Part shown: piece after piece, positions 1 through 9,276 of the stretch
Position numbering within the stretch: the first letter of the stretch is position 1
How the letters are laid out: each line of letters starts with the position of its first letter
Assembly: GCA_942493385.1 (NCBI GenBank)
Contig: OW818699.1
Coordinates: 1,550,001 to 1,614,000, forward strand
Reading direction: 5' to 3'
Length of the DNA stretch: 64,000 nt
Source of the DNA: UBA8389 sp942493385
Lineage (GTDB): Bacteria > Bacteroidota > Bacteroidia > Bacteroidales > UBA1402
Notes under the pieces: model-generated
The model's input: the letters and a program-made list of their open reading frames with translations, nothing else
What the model was told of the DNA's origin: nothing
Databases searched by the model: none
Program-made: the position numbers and the translations under genes

Positions 1-402
1 ATTTTTTAGCGTTGTACGGGCTCGGTAGGGGTTCAGCCAGGCATGCAATTCCATATTCCGCTTGTGGCATTCGGTGACCAGGAATTCCAACGGATCCCAG
101 CTGGGATTCAAACCCTGCGTTCCCGTGATGTAGCGACTCCAGGGTTCTAACGATGACTTGTACCATGCATCCGCTTCGGGGCGAACTTGAAAAAGGATGG
201 CGTTGATACCGGTGTGCTGCAGGCTGTCCAATAGGTTTACAAAATAGGCTTGCATCACTGGTTTTGTCATCTTCGCATACTTGCTTTGGCCGACGGTATG
301 TACCCAAGCAGCTCTGAACTCGCGTTTGGGTGGAACTTGAGCAGTCAACGTAGTGACAAAAAGTAGGATGAGCAGAAGAAGTCGGAGTCTAAGAATACGC
401 AT
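1..402 (-). CDS. GHL10 (DUF187/YngK-like) glycosyl hydrolase, N-terminal part only
   Basis: The first 134 residues of a gene that runs off the left edge. It starts with a signal peptide (MRILRLRLLLLILLF, then TLTAQ) and continues with FRAAWVHTV, the block that opens glycosyl-hydrolase-like family 10 (DUF187, YngK). The later blocks INAILFQVRPEADAWY and SSLEPWSRYITGTQG also fit that family, which has a TIM-barrel fold and is usually an exported enzyme acting on cell-wall or plant polysaccharide. The substrate cannot be read from this fragment. The gene is divergent from uvrA, and a TATCTTTG box sits about 28 bases upstream of the ATG. The family call is fairly secure; the C-terminus and active site are outside the window. 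Confidence 0.8.
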   Translation of the reverse strand, partial: MRILRLRLLLLILLFVTTLTAQVPPKREFRAAWVHTVGQSKYAKMTKPVMQAYFVNLLDSLQHTGINAILFQVRPEADAWYKSSLEPWSRYITGTQGLNPSWDPLEFLVTECHKRNMELHAWLNPYRARTTLKN

Positions 403-429
403 GTGTCTAATGGAAAAGTTAATGGTCAA

Positions 430-437
430 CAAAGATA
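430..437 (-). promoter_or_regulatory. Bacteroidota -7 promoter box for the GHL10 gene
   Basis: Read on the minus strand this is TATCTTTG, an exact match to the TAnnTTTG box of the Bacteroidota primary sigma factor, placed about 28 bases before the ATG at 402. It is divergent from, and only about 20 bases away from, the uvrA promoter. Confidence 0.55.
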
Positions 438-458
438 GCTTTTTCGCACATAAATCCG

Positions 459-466
459 TATTTTTG
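459..466 (+). promoter_or_regulatory. Bacteroidota -7 promoter box for uvrA
   Basis: TATTTTTG matches TAnnTTTG and lies 20 bases before the uvrA ATG, implying a very short leader. No SOS operator is recognisable by eye. Confidence 0.5.
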
Positions 467-485
467 TCGGTTCATAACGCAACAA

Positions 486-3335
486 ATGGCTGTAGAAAAA
501 TTCATCGAAATAAAGGGGGCTCGAGTCAACAACCTCAAAAACGTTGACGTTCGCATCCCCCGCAATCAATTGGTAGTCATTACCGGCCTTTCCGGCTCAG
601 GAAAGTCTTCCCTCGCTTTTGACACGCTTTACGCCGAAGGGCAACGACGCTATGTGGAAAGCCTTTCCTCGTATGCCCGCCAGTTTTTAGGCCGCATCGA
701 CAAGCCGGAAGTAGATTTCATCAAAGGCATTCCCCCAGCCATCGCCATCGAACAGAAGGTGAACACTCGAAATCCGCGTTCCACCGTGGGCACTTCCACC
801 GAAATCTACGATTATTTGCGCATGCTCTATGCCCGCATTGGTAAGACTTATTCACCGATTTCGGGCGAACTTGTTCAGAAACATCAGGTGGAAGACGTGC
901 TGAATTTCGTGTATGGCTACCCTGAAGACTGGCGTTTCTACGTGTTATGTCCAGTCATCGTACCCGAAGGCCGAAGTCTGGCTTTTCAACTGGATATGCT
1001 TTTGAAGCAGGGTTTTACCCGTGTCGAAGTCAATGGTGAACTGCACCGCATTGAAGACTTGGTGCCTGCTGGAACCCTCAACGATCCGATGGCGCACACC
1101 GATTCGGAAATTTTAAAGAACTGTCCTTTAGAAGCCTTGTTCCTGCTCATCGACCGCATGAGCATTCCAAACGACAAAGCCGGACGAAGCCGTGTGACAG
1201 ATTCCATCGAGACAGCCTTTTACGAAGGACAGAACACGTGTTTCATACGAATGATCGACGACCAGGGAGACTCCGATTTAAAACCGTTTTCCAAGCAATT
1301 CGAGGCAGATGGCCTACTTTTTGATGAGCCCACCGACGACCTGTTCAATTTCAATTCCCCCATGGGCGCTTGTCCGGTTTGCGAAGGTTACGGCAAGGTA
1401 ATTGGCATCGACGAGGACCTGGTGGTGCCCAACAAGTCGCTTTCCATCTATGAGGAAGCCATCTTTTGCTGGCGTGGCGAAAAAATGAGCGAGTGGAAGG
1501 ACGAACTGGTGCACAACGCCATCAAGTTCGATTTCCCGGTGTTCCGCCCCTGGTACCAACTCACCCCCGAAGAACGGAAACTGGTCTGGACTGGTAACAA
1601 GCATTTCCACGGCTTGAATGAATTTTTCAAAATGTTGGAAGAGAATCAATATAAGATTCAATACCGCGTCATGCAGGCCAGATACCGAGGCAAGACTCTT
1701 TGTCCTGAGTGCAACGGAACCCGCCTCAAAAAACCAGCATCCTATGTCAAAGTAGGAGAGCGGGCCATTTCTGAACTGGTGGATTTGCCCATTCTGAAAC
1801 TCAAATCTTTTTTTGAAACGCTGGAACTCAACGAAACCGACACCCTGGTTTCCAAGCGCTTGCTGCTGGAAATAACCAGCCGAATCCAATTCCTGCTCGA
1901 TGTGGGGCTGGGCTATTTGACGCTGAACCGCTTGTCCGCCTCCCTTTCCGGTGGTGAAAGCCAGCGCATCAATTTGGCCACGTCCTTGGGCAGCAGTCTG
2001 GTCGGTTCCCTCTATATATTGGACGAACCCAGCATCGGTCTTCATTCCCGAGATACCCACTTGCTCGTCAAAGTGTTGAGACAACTGCAGGCGCTCGGAA
2101 ACACGGTGGTCGTGGTGGAACACGACGAAGAAATCATGCGCGCATCCGACTACATCATCGACATTGGTCCGGATGCAGGCCGACTGGGTGGTGAAGTGGT
2201 TTTTCAAGGAGCCATCAACGATTTGCTGGCCTCCTCCAACGATGCTCTGAACGACCGCAGCTATACCCTGAAATACCTCACGGGTGCCGAAAAAATACCT
2301 GTGCCCACGACTCGCCGCAAATGGAATAGCTACATCGAGGTGTTGGCAGCCAGCCAGAACAACCTGAAGAACATCGACGTGAAATTCCCATTGCATGTTT
2401 TGACGGTCGTCACCGGAGTGAGCGGATCGGGCAAATCGTCCTTGGTACGCGATATTTTCTATGCCGCGGTGAAACGCTATTACGGTGGAAATGTGGACAA
2501 GGCCGGGTCCTTCGGCGAGCTTCGTGGTGATTTGCATATGGCAAAGGAAATCGAATTCGTGGACCAGAATCCCATTGGCAAATCCTCCCGTTCCAACCCG
2601 GTTACTTACCTAAAGGCTTTCGACGAAATCCGAAAACTTTTCTCCGACCAAGCGCTTGCCAAACAAATGGGCTATACCGCCTCGTACTTTTCCTTCAATG
2701 TGGCCGGTGGCCGCTGCGACGAATGCCAGGGGGAAGGCACCATCACGGTGGAGATGCAATTCATGGCCGATTTGGTCTTGCCTTGCGAATCCTGCCACGG
2801 AAAACGCTTCAAGCAGGACATTCTCGATGTGCATTACCGCGAAAAAAGCATCGCTGACGTACTCGACATGACGGTGAACCAGGCCATGGATTTCTTCAAT
2901 GAGCATACCGGTTCCACCGAAAAGAAAATTATTAAACGGCTGAAACCGTTGCAGGACGTCGGTTTGGGCTACATCAAACTAGGACAGTCCTCTTCCACGC
3001 TTTCGGGCGGCGAAAGTCAACGCGTCAAACTGGCCTTTTTCTTGAGTGCCGAACACACCGATCCTGCCATCTACGTATTTGACGAACCTACTACTGGGCT
3101 TCATTTCCACGATATCCGGATACTGATGCATGCGTTCAATGCCCTCATAGCCAAAGGCCACACCGTCATTATCATCGAGCACAACGTCGAGGTCATCAAA
3201 AACGCCGACCACGTGATCGATTTGGGGCCTGAAGGCGGCGACAAGGGTGGTTACATCGTGTTCGAAGGGACTCCGGAGGCACTGGTGAATTGTAAGGAAA
3301 GCTATACTGGGCAGTTTTTGAAGGCACACCTTTAA
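486..3335 (+). CDS. uvrA: Excinuclease ABC subunit A
   Basis: UvrA is the damage-sensing ATPase of nucleotide excision repair; it loads UvrB on distorted DNA in the cytoplasm. The protein has 949 residues, the normal size. Two ABC ATPase halves are visible: Walker A GLSGSGKSS at about 34-42 and GVSGSGKSS at about 644; signature LSGGESQR at about 489 and 838; Walker B LYILDEPSIGLH and IYVFDEPTTGLH. Zinc modules are present: CPVC near 295 with CPEC near 408, and CDEC/CESC near 743-770. The ATG at 486 gives MAVEKFIEIKGARVNNLKN, the usual UvrA start. The pectin esterase gene follows after 16 bases but is functionally unrelated. Many Bacteroidota carry more than one UvrA, so another copy may exist elsewhere. 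Confidence 0.97.
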   Translation: MAVEKFIEIKGARVNNLKNVDVRIPRNQLVVITGLSGSGKSSLAFDTLYAEGQRRYVESLSSYARQFLGRIDKPEVDFIKGIPPAIAIEQKVNTRNPRSTVGTSTEIYDYLRMLYARIGKTYSPISGELVQKHQVEDVLNFVYGYPEDWRFYVLCPVIVPEGRSLAFQLDMLLKQGFTRVEVNGELHRIEDLVPAGTLNDPMAHTDSEILKNCPLEALFLLIDRMSIPNDKAGRSRVTDSIETAFYEGQNTCFIRMIDDQGDSDLKPFSKQFEADGLLFDEPTDDLFNFNSPMGACPVCEGYGKVIGIDEDLVVPNKSLSIYEEAIFCWRGEKMSEWKDELVHNAIKFDFPVFRPWYQLTPEERKLVWTGNKHFHGLNEFFKMLEENQYKIQYRVMQARYRGKTLCPECNGTRLKKPASYVKVGERAISELVDLPILKLKSFFETLELNETDTLVSKRLLLEITSRIQFLLDVGLGYLTLNRLSASLSGGESQRINLATSLGSSLVGSLYILDEPSIGLHSRDTHLLVKVLRQLQALGNTVVVVEHDEEIMRASDYIIDIGPDAGRLGGEVVFQGAINDLLASSNDALNDRSYTLKYLTGAEKIPVPTTRRKWNSYIEVLAASQNNLKNIDVKFPLHVLTVVTGVSGSGKSSLVRDIFYAAVKRYYGGNVDKAGSFGELRGDLHMAKEIEFVDQNPIGKSSRSNPVTYLKAFDEIRKLFSDQALAKQMGYTASYFSFNVAGGRCDECQGEGTITVEMQFMADLVLPCESCHGKRFKQDILDVHYREKSIADVLDMTVNQAMDFFNEHTGSTEKKIIKRLKPLQDVGLGYIKLGQSSSTLSGGESQRVKLAFFLSAEHTDPAIYVFDEPTTGLHFHDIRILMHAFNALIAKGHTVIIIEHNVEVIKNADHVIDLGPEGGDKGGYIVFEGTPEALVNCKESYTGQFLKAHL

Positions 3336-3351
3336 GACCAATTATTGGACC

Positions 3352-5001
3352 ATGAAACACGCTCGCATCTTTAAAAAGATTTCCGCATTCCTGCTGCTGT
3401 GCCTTCTTTTCGGCTTTGCCCCCGAAAAGAAAATCACCATTTTCACCATCGGTGATTCCACCTGTGCCAACAAACCGCTCGCAAACCAGAATTTGGAAAG
3501 AGGGTGGGGGCAAGCACTCTCCAGTTTCTTTGACGAACGCTACGTCGTTGTGGAAAACCATGCCCAAAATGGGCGCAGCAGCCTGAGTTTTCTCAACGAA
3601 GGACGCTGGAAACCCATTCTGGAAAAGATTCAACAAGGCGATTACGTCTTCATCCAATTCGGCCATAACGACGAAAAAGCCGATTCCTCAAGACACACCG
3701 ATCCTGCCACCACGTACAAGGAAATCCTGAAGAAATACATCACTGAAACCCGCGAAAAGGGCGGGATACCGGTGCTCCTAACCTCCATCGTCCGCCGCAA
3801 ATTCAATGATAAAGGGCAATTGGAAGAAACCCACGGCGATTACCCGAAGGCAGTTCGCGAACTTGCTGCAGAGCTAAAAGTGGCTTTGATCGATCACAAT
3901 CTTTCCAGTAAAGCACTCGTTCAAAGCATGGGTCCGGACAGCTCAAAATCACTGTTCATGTGGGTGGAAAAAGGTACTAATTTGGCCGCGCCCGAAGGCA
4001 AACAGGACGATACCCACCTACGTGCAACCGGAGCCAGAGCGATGGCACGATTGGTGGCCAACGAAGTTTCTGAGAAAATCCCAGCACTCAAAAAACACAT
4101 CATCAACAGCGACTATGTCGTGGCTAAGGACGGCAGCGGCGATTTCATGACCGTGCAGGAAGCCGTGAACGCTGTGCCCGTCAACCGCAAGATCCGCACC
4201 ATCATCTTTATCCGCAAAGGCGTTTATAAAGAACGAGTGGTTATTCCTGAAACTCAAACAAACATTTCCTTCTTAGGAGAAAGCGAAACCGAAACCATTC
4301 TCACGTTCGACAATTTTGCCGCACGTAAAAACGCATTGGGTGAAAATATGGGTACTTCCGGTTCATCCAGCATCTACATTTACGCCACAGGCTTCGAGGC
4401 CGAGAACATGACCTTTGAGAACAGTGCCGGAAACGTTGGCCAGGCTGTTGCCGTCTTTGTTGCTGCCGATCAGGTCGCATTCAGGCATTGCCGATTCTTG
4501 GGCAATCAAGATACCTTGTACACTTGGGGCAAATCAAGCCGCCAGTATTACGAAGAATGCTACATCGAAGGCACGGTCGATTTCATTTTCGGTTCCTCCA
4601 CTTGCGTGTTCGACCGCTGTGAAATACGTGCCAAGCGTTCCGGTGGCTACCTCACCGCCGCTTCTACACCGGAAGGCCAAACTTACGGCTATGTGTTCCT
4701 AAATTGCAAACTCACTTCCGATGAAGGTGTGAAGGATGTTTATCTGGGCAGACCTTGGCGCCCATATGCCAAAACGGTGTTCATCGGTTGTGAAATGGGA
4801 AGTCACATCAAACCAGAAGGATGGAACAATTGGGGCAAACCAGAAGCTGAAAAGACCACGTTCTATGCTGAATTCGGAACGAATGGAAGCGATACAAACA
4901 ATCGCGCGGCTTGGTCACACCAACTCACCAAAAAAGAAGCTCAATCCTTTATCCTCAAAGACATCCTTGCAGCCAGAGACGGCTGGAATCCGCTGAAATG
5001 A
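3352..5001 (+). CDS. Secreted SGNH acetylesterase (CE12-like) fused to pectin methylesterase (CE8)
   Basis: A two-domain exported pectin esterase of 549 residues. A signal peptide (about 1-23) precedes an SGNH hydrolase of the rhamnogalacturonan acetylesterase type: nucleophile block GDST at 34-37, GRSS, QFGHND near 103, and DDTHL near 220 holding the Asp/His pair. From about residue 255 (VVAKDGSGDFMTVQEAV) a CE8 pectinesterase follows, with GNQDTLY, DFIFG near 410 and LGRPW near 465, the blocks that hold the catalytic Gln/Asp/Asp/Arg set. It should remove both acetyl and methyl groups from pectin, exposing it to lyases such as the PL10-like enzyme at 35.9-37.5 kb. All catalytic blocks are intact. 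The end overlaps the next gene by ATGA. Confidence 0.93.
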   Translation: MKHARIFKKISAFLLLCLLFGFAPEKKITIFTIGDSTCANKPLANQNLERGWGQALSSFFDERYVVVENHAQNGRSSLSFLNEGRWKPILEKIQQGDYVFIQFGHNDEKADSSRHTDPATTYKEILKKYITETREKGGIPVLLTSIVRRKFNDKGQLEETHGDYPKAVRELAAELKVALIDHNLSSKALVQSMGPDSSKSLFMWVEKGTNLAAPEGKQDDTHLRATGARAMARLVANEVSEKIPALKKHIINSDYVVAKDGSGDFMTVQEAVNAVPVNRKIRTIIFIRKGVYKERVVIPETQTNISFLGESETETILTFDNFAARKNALGENMGTSGSSSIYIYATGFEAENMTFENSAGNVGQAVAVFVAADQVAFRHCRFLGNQDTLYTWGKSSRQYYEECYIEGTVDFIFGSSTCVFDRCEIRAKRSGGYLTAASTPEGQTYGYVFLNCKLTSDEGVKDVYLGRPWRPYAKTVFIGCEMGSHIKPEGWNNWGKPEAEKTTFYAEFGTNGSDTNNRAAWSHQLTKKEAQSFILKDILAARDGWNPLK

Positions 5002-5489
5002 ACACCTTCGCCGCCATCGATTTTGAAACCGCCAACAACAACCGCGCCAGCGTTTGCAGCGTTGGTGTCGTCTTTGTGCGGGATGGCATCGTGGAGGAAA
5101 CCTTTTACAGCCTCATCAAACCCGTTCCCAATTTCTACAGTTACTGGAATACGCAAGTTCACGGCTTGACGGCCCTGGATACCAACGACGCTCCCGAATT
5201 CCCGGAAGTCTGGTCAAAGATTGCATCAAAACTGGAAGGGTTGATTTTGGTGGCTCACAACAGCCCCTTTGACGAAGGCTGCCTAAAAGCCGTACATGCT
5301 TGGTACGATTTGGCCTATCCTCGATACGAATTCCGCTGTACTTGCCGTGCTTCCCGCAAAACGTTTCCGCATTTGGTCAACCACCAACTGCATACTGTTT
5401 CAGGACATTGCGGCTTCGATTTACGCCATCACCACCATGCGTTGGCCGATGCGGAGGCTTGCGCAGCCATTGCTTTGCAGGTTTTTTAA
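4998..5489 (+). CDS. DEDDh 3'-5' exonuclease (DnaQ/epsilon-like)
   Basis: A small exonuclease of 163 residues related to the DNA polymerase III epsilon proofreading subunit. The start is the ATG that overlaps the upstream stop codon (ATGA); an upstream in-frame start at 4911 would lie inside the esterase gene and is unlikely. The DEDDh residues are visible: D8 and E10 in IDFET (Exo I), an Asp in HNSPFDEGCL (Exo II), and the closing HHALADAEACA (Exo III, His and Asp). The protein consists of the nuclease core only, without a polymerase-binding tail, so it may act in DNA repair or RNA turnover rather than as DnaQ proper. Its end converges on the histidine kinase gene with a few bases of overlap. 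Confidence 0.9.
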   Translation: MNTFAAIDFETANNNRASVCSVGVVFVRDGIVEETFYSLIKPVPNFYSYWNTQVHGLTALDTNDAPEFPEVWSKIASKLEGLILVAHNSPFDEGCLKAVHAWYDLAYPRYEFRCTCRASRKTFPHLVNHQLHTVSGHCGFDLRHHHHALADAEACAAIALQVF

Positions 5490-6868
5490 AATGATGCGGT
5501 TGGTTCCAGGCAGAACGAGAAGGTGCTGCCTTGATTGACTTCACTTTTAATCCAGATATTACCCCCATGCTTTTCAACGAATTCTTTGCAGATCATCAGA
5601 CCAAGACCGGTGCTGGTTTCGCCATTTGTTCCCAGACGACGGTTGTTCGTTCCCCAATCGAATAAGTTTTCCAACATATCTGAACCAATTCCGATGCCGT
5701 TGTCCGTAATGGAAAAAACGATTTTCCCATCTTTCGATGTTTCTGCTTGCATTAAGATGCTGCCATTGGAAGGTGTGAATTTGATGGCGTTTGCCACTAG
5801 GTTTCTAAAAACTGACTGGGCCATTTTGGGATCGACCATCAAGGGAGTCTCTTCAGGAATAAGATCAATAATGGTAATGTTTTTATTGTTGGCTTGAGCA
5901 TGCAAGACAGGCATTACTGGGACCATCATCTTACCATAAGTGGTTTCGACACGTTGGATTTCTTTCAAGCCACTTTGCAAACTGGCCCAATCCAATAAGT
6001 TGTCCAATAATATATTGGTAGAATGAACGGTCTTTTTCATGGCCAGTGTCATATTCACATGTTGCTTTTCATCCAGATCGTATTTGCTTTCAGTCATCAG
6101 GTCAATCATGCTTTCGATGGTTGCCAAGGGACCTCTCAGATCGTGAGCAAGTATGGAGAAAAACTTGTCCTTATCAACATTGGACGATTTTAATTCCTCC
6201 GTTTTATCTTTTAATTCGCCGTATAATTTTTGATTGACCAACATGATTATGGAAATGCACCATACGAAGCATATGCAAATGCTGACCAAAAAGGTTATAG
6301 CCTGCAAAGCATTTGTTTGAAAAAAGAGTTCGTTCTGAGGCGGAAAAATTAGGGTGTTGATGGTTCGGAACATGAAAAATGCTCCCGTAAAAAGAAATAA
6401 AGAAGCTAAAATCAAAGCTGAAGATCTAAACGATTTCTTGTTATAAACCAGCAGGGTGATGCCAATTTTGATCAGGATGAAAGTCGTCATGATCGAGAAA
6501 AGTAGGATTCGAATGTTTAAGTGATCGGAAATAAAGGTGAAAAAAGCGATTAAAACCATGTAAATCGCCGATAGAACGATTGGCAATCCTAATTTGATGG
6601 GCAAATCAAGAAAATTTTTTGTACCGAAATAAAAAAACACAAAGGTAGCAAGGGCGCTCAGATTGGTGGTGATGACGTAAAAGTTCTCCCAATAACCAAA
6701 GTCTCGTAGAAACAACAACAACAGATATACGGTGAGGAAGATGCAACCGATGGCCCACAACTGCAGTCCACGATAGACCTTAATGGTCATTGACATGGTC
6801 ATTAACAGCACTGACTGAATCGTAAACATAACGATCAGTGCAAACATAAGTGTTCTCAAATCCAACAT
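5486..6868 (-). CDS. Membrane-bound sensor histidine kinase
   Basis: About 460 residues. The N-terminal 200 residues hold roughly six hydrophobic segments (for example MFALIVMFTIQSVLLMTM and TFVFFYFG), a multi-helix membrane sensor without a large periplasmic domain. Next come a short coiled linker, HisKA with SILAHDLRGPL (phospho-His near 243), and HATPase_c with NLVANAIKF (N box, near 356), DNGIGIG (G1) and STGLGLMICK (G2). No receiver domain is attached and no response regulator gene is adjacent, so the partner is unknown. I start at ATG 6868; the longer frame to 6913 begins with TTG and overlaps the promoter box TACATTTG. The stop overlaps that of the convergent exonuclease. Confidence 0.9.
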   Translation of the reverse strand: MLDLRTLMFALIVMFTIQSVLLMTMSMTIKVYRGLQLWAIGCIFLTVYLLLLFLRDFGYWENFYVITTNLSALATFVFFYFGTKNFLDLPIKLGLPIVLSAIYMVLIAFFTFISDHLNIRILLFSIMTTFILIKIGITLLVYNKKSFRSSALILASLFLFTGAFFMFRTINTLIFPPQNELFFQTNALQAITFLVSICICFVWCISIIMLVNQKLYGELKDKTEELKSSNVDKDKFFSILAHDLRGPLATIESMIDLMTESKYDLDEKQHVNMTLAMKKTVHSTNILLDNLLDWASLQSGLKEIQRVETTYGKMMVPVMPVLHAQANNKNITIIDLIPEETPLMVDPKMAQSVFRNLVANAIKFTPSNGSILMQAETSKDGKIVFSITDNGIGIGSDMLENLFDWGTNNRRLGTNGETSTGLGLMICKEFVEKHGGNIWIKSEVNQGSTFSFCLEPTASF

Positions 6869-6910
6869 CAAATCCAGAGTTATAGTAAGCTGAGTCAACA
6901 ACGAATGTCT

Positions 6911-6918
6911 CAAATGTA
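6911..6918 (-). promoter_or_regulatory. -7 promoter box for the histidine kinase
   Basis: The minus-strand TACATTTG matches TAnnTTTG, with a TTGAC-like element about 17 bases upstream. It lies about 43 bases before ATG 6868 and supports that start over the TTG at 6913. Confidence 0.55.
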
Positions 6919-6994
6919 AGTTTTTTTTCAGTCAACATCTAATTTTTGATGCTTATTATAAAATTTCGACCTTGATATCCAACGATTCATTTTG

Positions 6995-7002
6995 TACCTT
7001 TG
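6995..7002 (+). promoter_or_regulatory. -7 promoter box for the B12 riboswitch transcript
   Basis: TACCTTTG matches TAnnTTTG. Transcription would begin near 7009, just where the cobalamin riboswitch starts. Confidence 0.6.
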
Positions 7003-7009
7003 CCCTGCA

Positions 7010-7200
7010 TTGGTTCACGAAGCCTTTCGGCGTAGTGATTAAAAGGGAATCCGGTGAAAATCCGGAACAGTCCCGCTGCTGTAAGCTCCATTGCAAGGTT
7101 TCCGAAATACTTATGCCACTGTGCTTTAGCGGTTCGTCCGCGGGAATGGGAAGGCCTCGGAAACTGGAGCGAGTCAGAAGACCTGCCAGGTGTTTTTAAC
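7010..7200 (+). promoter_or_regulatory. Cobalamin (B12) riboswitch
   Basis: The leader carries the conserved parts of the cobalamin aptamer in order: AAAAGGGAATCCGGTG from 7041, CAGTCCCGC with GCTGTAAGC, GCCACTGTG near 7113, GGGAAGGCC near 7148, and the B12 box AGTCAGAAGACCTGCC at about 7172-7187. It ends about ten bases before the receptor start, so bound cobalamin probably blocks translation or transcription of the downstream import genes. No separate terminator hairpin with a T-run is obvious, which favours control at the ribosome binding site (GAGGAG before ATG 7210). Confidence 0.95.
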
Positions 7201-7209
7201 CGAGGAGTG

Positions 7210-9270
7210 ATGAAGGCGCATGTTCCCTTTTTTCTGAAACTGGCATTGGCTGGCGCGTTTGCGCCGGTCCTTCAAACTACTGCTCAAAACCGACCTTCCC
7301 CCGAAATCGTTTCTGTAGTAACCGGTTCCGATTCCATCCCCGCCTATCGCATCGGTGAAGTTACCGTATTGTCTGCCGACAAGACTTCTGCCAATCCTGC
7401 TGTCAGTCCTTTTCAAATGATGGAACGAAAAAACCTGCAGGGTCTTTCTGCAGAACAAGTGGGCGATGCCGTCAAATTCTTTTCTGGTGTCACGGTGAAG
7501 GATTACGGCGGTCTGGGTGGCATGAAAACCATTTCAGTTCGCAGCATGGGAGCTCAGCACACGGCTGTCTCTTACGACGGCATCGTTTTGACCGACTGCC
7601 AGACCGGTCAGACCGATCTAAGTCGTTTTTCCATCGAAAACGTTGATTTGATTTCACTTAGCATTGGCGACGGGAATAGTATTTTCCAACCAGCACGGGT
7701 CTTCGCATCCTCAGGCGTACTGACCATCCGAACCCGTCGACCTGTTTTTGAAGCGCAGGAACGACTGAACGGAAAATTGGCCCTCAAATACGGTTCGTAT
7801 GGACAACAAGAATTGAATGCCTACGGAGCTTACAAGCTTTCCGATAGCTGGGCGCTCAATCTTTCCGTCCTATCCCAGAAAGCGAAAGGAAATTACGATT
7901 ACCGTTTGTACTATGGTAAGGATCCAGAAGATTTCACCATGGTCCCAAGAACCAACAACGCTGTTAAAAACCTGCGTGTCGAATCGTCTTTGTACGGACA
8001 GTTTGAGCAGGATCGTTCCTTGGAAGTCAAGCTGTATTATTACCAATCTGACCGTGAATTGCCAGGTGCCGTCATCCTGTACAATCCAAGTTCCTCGCAA
8101 CATTTGTGGGATCATTCTGCCTTTGCGCAAGCACATTACGAACAGCCCTTGGGCAGTCGGATTTCGATGCAGCTCAACGCCAAACTCAACCAAGCCCGTC
8201 AGCATTATCTGAACCCCGATTACTTGGGTAGCTCCGGTCAAGAAGATTATTCGTACCAACAGGAAGAAGCCTATTTATCGGCGGCTTTCCTGTACAGACC
8301 CCTTACAGGATTGTCGTTTGCGTTGGCTACCGACGGAGCCGTTGCCAATATGGTTTGCAATCTGAAGGATTTTTCGGAGCCAACCCGCTATAGCTTTCTG
8401 GCTAACCTATCAGCGAAATATGTAACTGACTGGATGCTGGCAACAGCAAGTGTCTTAGGTACAAGCATACGGGAAACGACTCAAAAAGGCAGTTCTGCCA
8501 ACGATTTAACAAGACTATCACCGGCTATCAATCTGTCCGTTCAACCAATTCGCTCCTGTGAGCAAATTCGTTTGCGTGCATTTTGGAAATCCTCCTTCCG
8601 GGCACCCAGCTTCAATGATTTGTATTATTCGGCCATCGGCAATACGTCTTTGAAACCCGAAAACAGTGAGCAGGCCGATCTAGGCATCACGTTTGGGTTG
8701 CCTTACAACGTTCTGAACCTCGGATTAAAGTTTTCAGCCGATGTTTTCAACAATCGGATAACGGACAAGATCATGGCCGTCCCCACACGTAACATGTTCA
8801 TCTGGAGTATGGTGAATCTTGGCAAGGTCAACATTACCGGAGTGGACATCAACTTGGAAGCCACCAAGAAATGTGGCAGAAACACCGAGATCCTGGCTGC
8901 TTGGACGCATTCCTATCAGCGGGCATTGGATGTGACCGACCCTGCTTCGAAAACGTACAAACAGCAAATCGCCTACGCACCTAGGATTTACGGATCGGGT
9001 AGGCTTCAGCTATCGGTTTCGGAACTGCAGCTTGGCTACAGTTTGTTGTATTCGGGCCACCGCTACGTGACTGGCCAAAACATCGAACAAAACAATTTGT
9101 CCGGTTACCTTGACCAATCCATTACGGCTGAATACGCTATTCCAAGGGCTTTCGGCAAGGTGGTCATACGAGGTGAGATCCAAAACTTGGCCAATGTGAA
9201 TTATGAAATCGTGCGAAATTTCCCCATGCCCGGAAGAACTGTACGAGCATCAGTCCGTTTTGAATTTTAA
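7210..9270 (+). CDS. btuB: TonB-dependent cobalamin receptor (BtuB-like)
   Basis: An outer-membrane receptor of 686 residues that takes up B12 or related corrinoids using TonB energy. It has a signal peptide, a TonB-box/plug region starting about residue 45 (EVTVLSADKT, then GDAVKFFSGVTVKDYGG and ISVRSMGAQHTAVSYDG) and a long 22-strand barrel ending in the terminal aromatic residue of RASVRFEF. The ATG at 7210 follows GAGGAGTG; a start at 7054 would lie inside the riboswitch and is rejected. The riboswitch directly upstream and the BtuG-like lipoprotein 6 bases downstream make cobalamin the most likely ligand. A short carboxypeptidase-like N-terminal domain, common in SusC proteins, is absent. 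Confidence 0.9.
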   Translation: MKAHVPFFLKLALAGAFAPVLQTTAQNRPSPEIVSVVTGSDSIPAYRIGEVTVLSADKTSANPAVSPFQMMERKNLQGLSAEQVGDAVKFFSGVTVKDYGGLGGMKTISVRSMGAQHTAVSYDGIVLTDCQTGQTDLSRFSIENVDLISLSIGDGNSIFQPARVFASSGVLTIRTRRPVFEAQERLNGKLALKYGSYGQQELNAYGAYKLSDSWALNLSVLSQKAKGNYDYRLYYGKDPEDFTMVPRTNNAVKNLRVESSLYGQFEQDRSLEVKLYYYQSDRELPGAVILYNPSSSQHLWDHSAFAQAHYEQPLGSRISMQLNAKLNQARQHYLNPDYLGSSGQEDYSYQQEEAYLSAAFLYRPLTGLSFALATDGAVANMVCNLKDFSEPTRYSFLANLSAKYVTDWMLATASVLGTSIRETTQKGSSANDLTRLSPAINLSVQPIRSCEQIRLRAFWKSSFRAPSFNDLYYSAIGNTSLKPENSEQADLGITFGLPYNVLNLGLKFSADVFNNRITDKIMAVPTRNMFIWSMVNLGKVNITGVDINLEATKKCGRNTEILAAWTHSYQRALDVTDPASKTYKQQIAYAPRIYGSGRLQLSVSELQLGYSLLYSGHRYVTGQNIEQNNLSGYLDQSITAEYAIPRAFGKVVIRGEIQNLANVNYEIVRNFPMPGRTVRASVRFEF

Positions 9271-9276
9271 AGAACG

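Noticed and set aside
1314..2537. 407-residue open frame on the minus strand inside uvrA
   Set aside because: It lies opposite a clear, complete uvrA and shows no domain or signal; long antisense frames are common opposite GC-rich coding DNA.
7054..7209. Upstream extension of the BtuB-like frame
   Set aside because: This stretch is the cobalamin riboswitch; the ATG at 7210 has a ribosome binding site and signal peptide.
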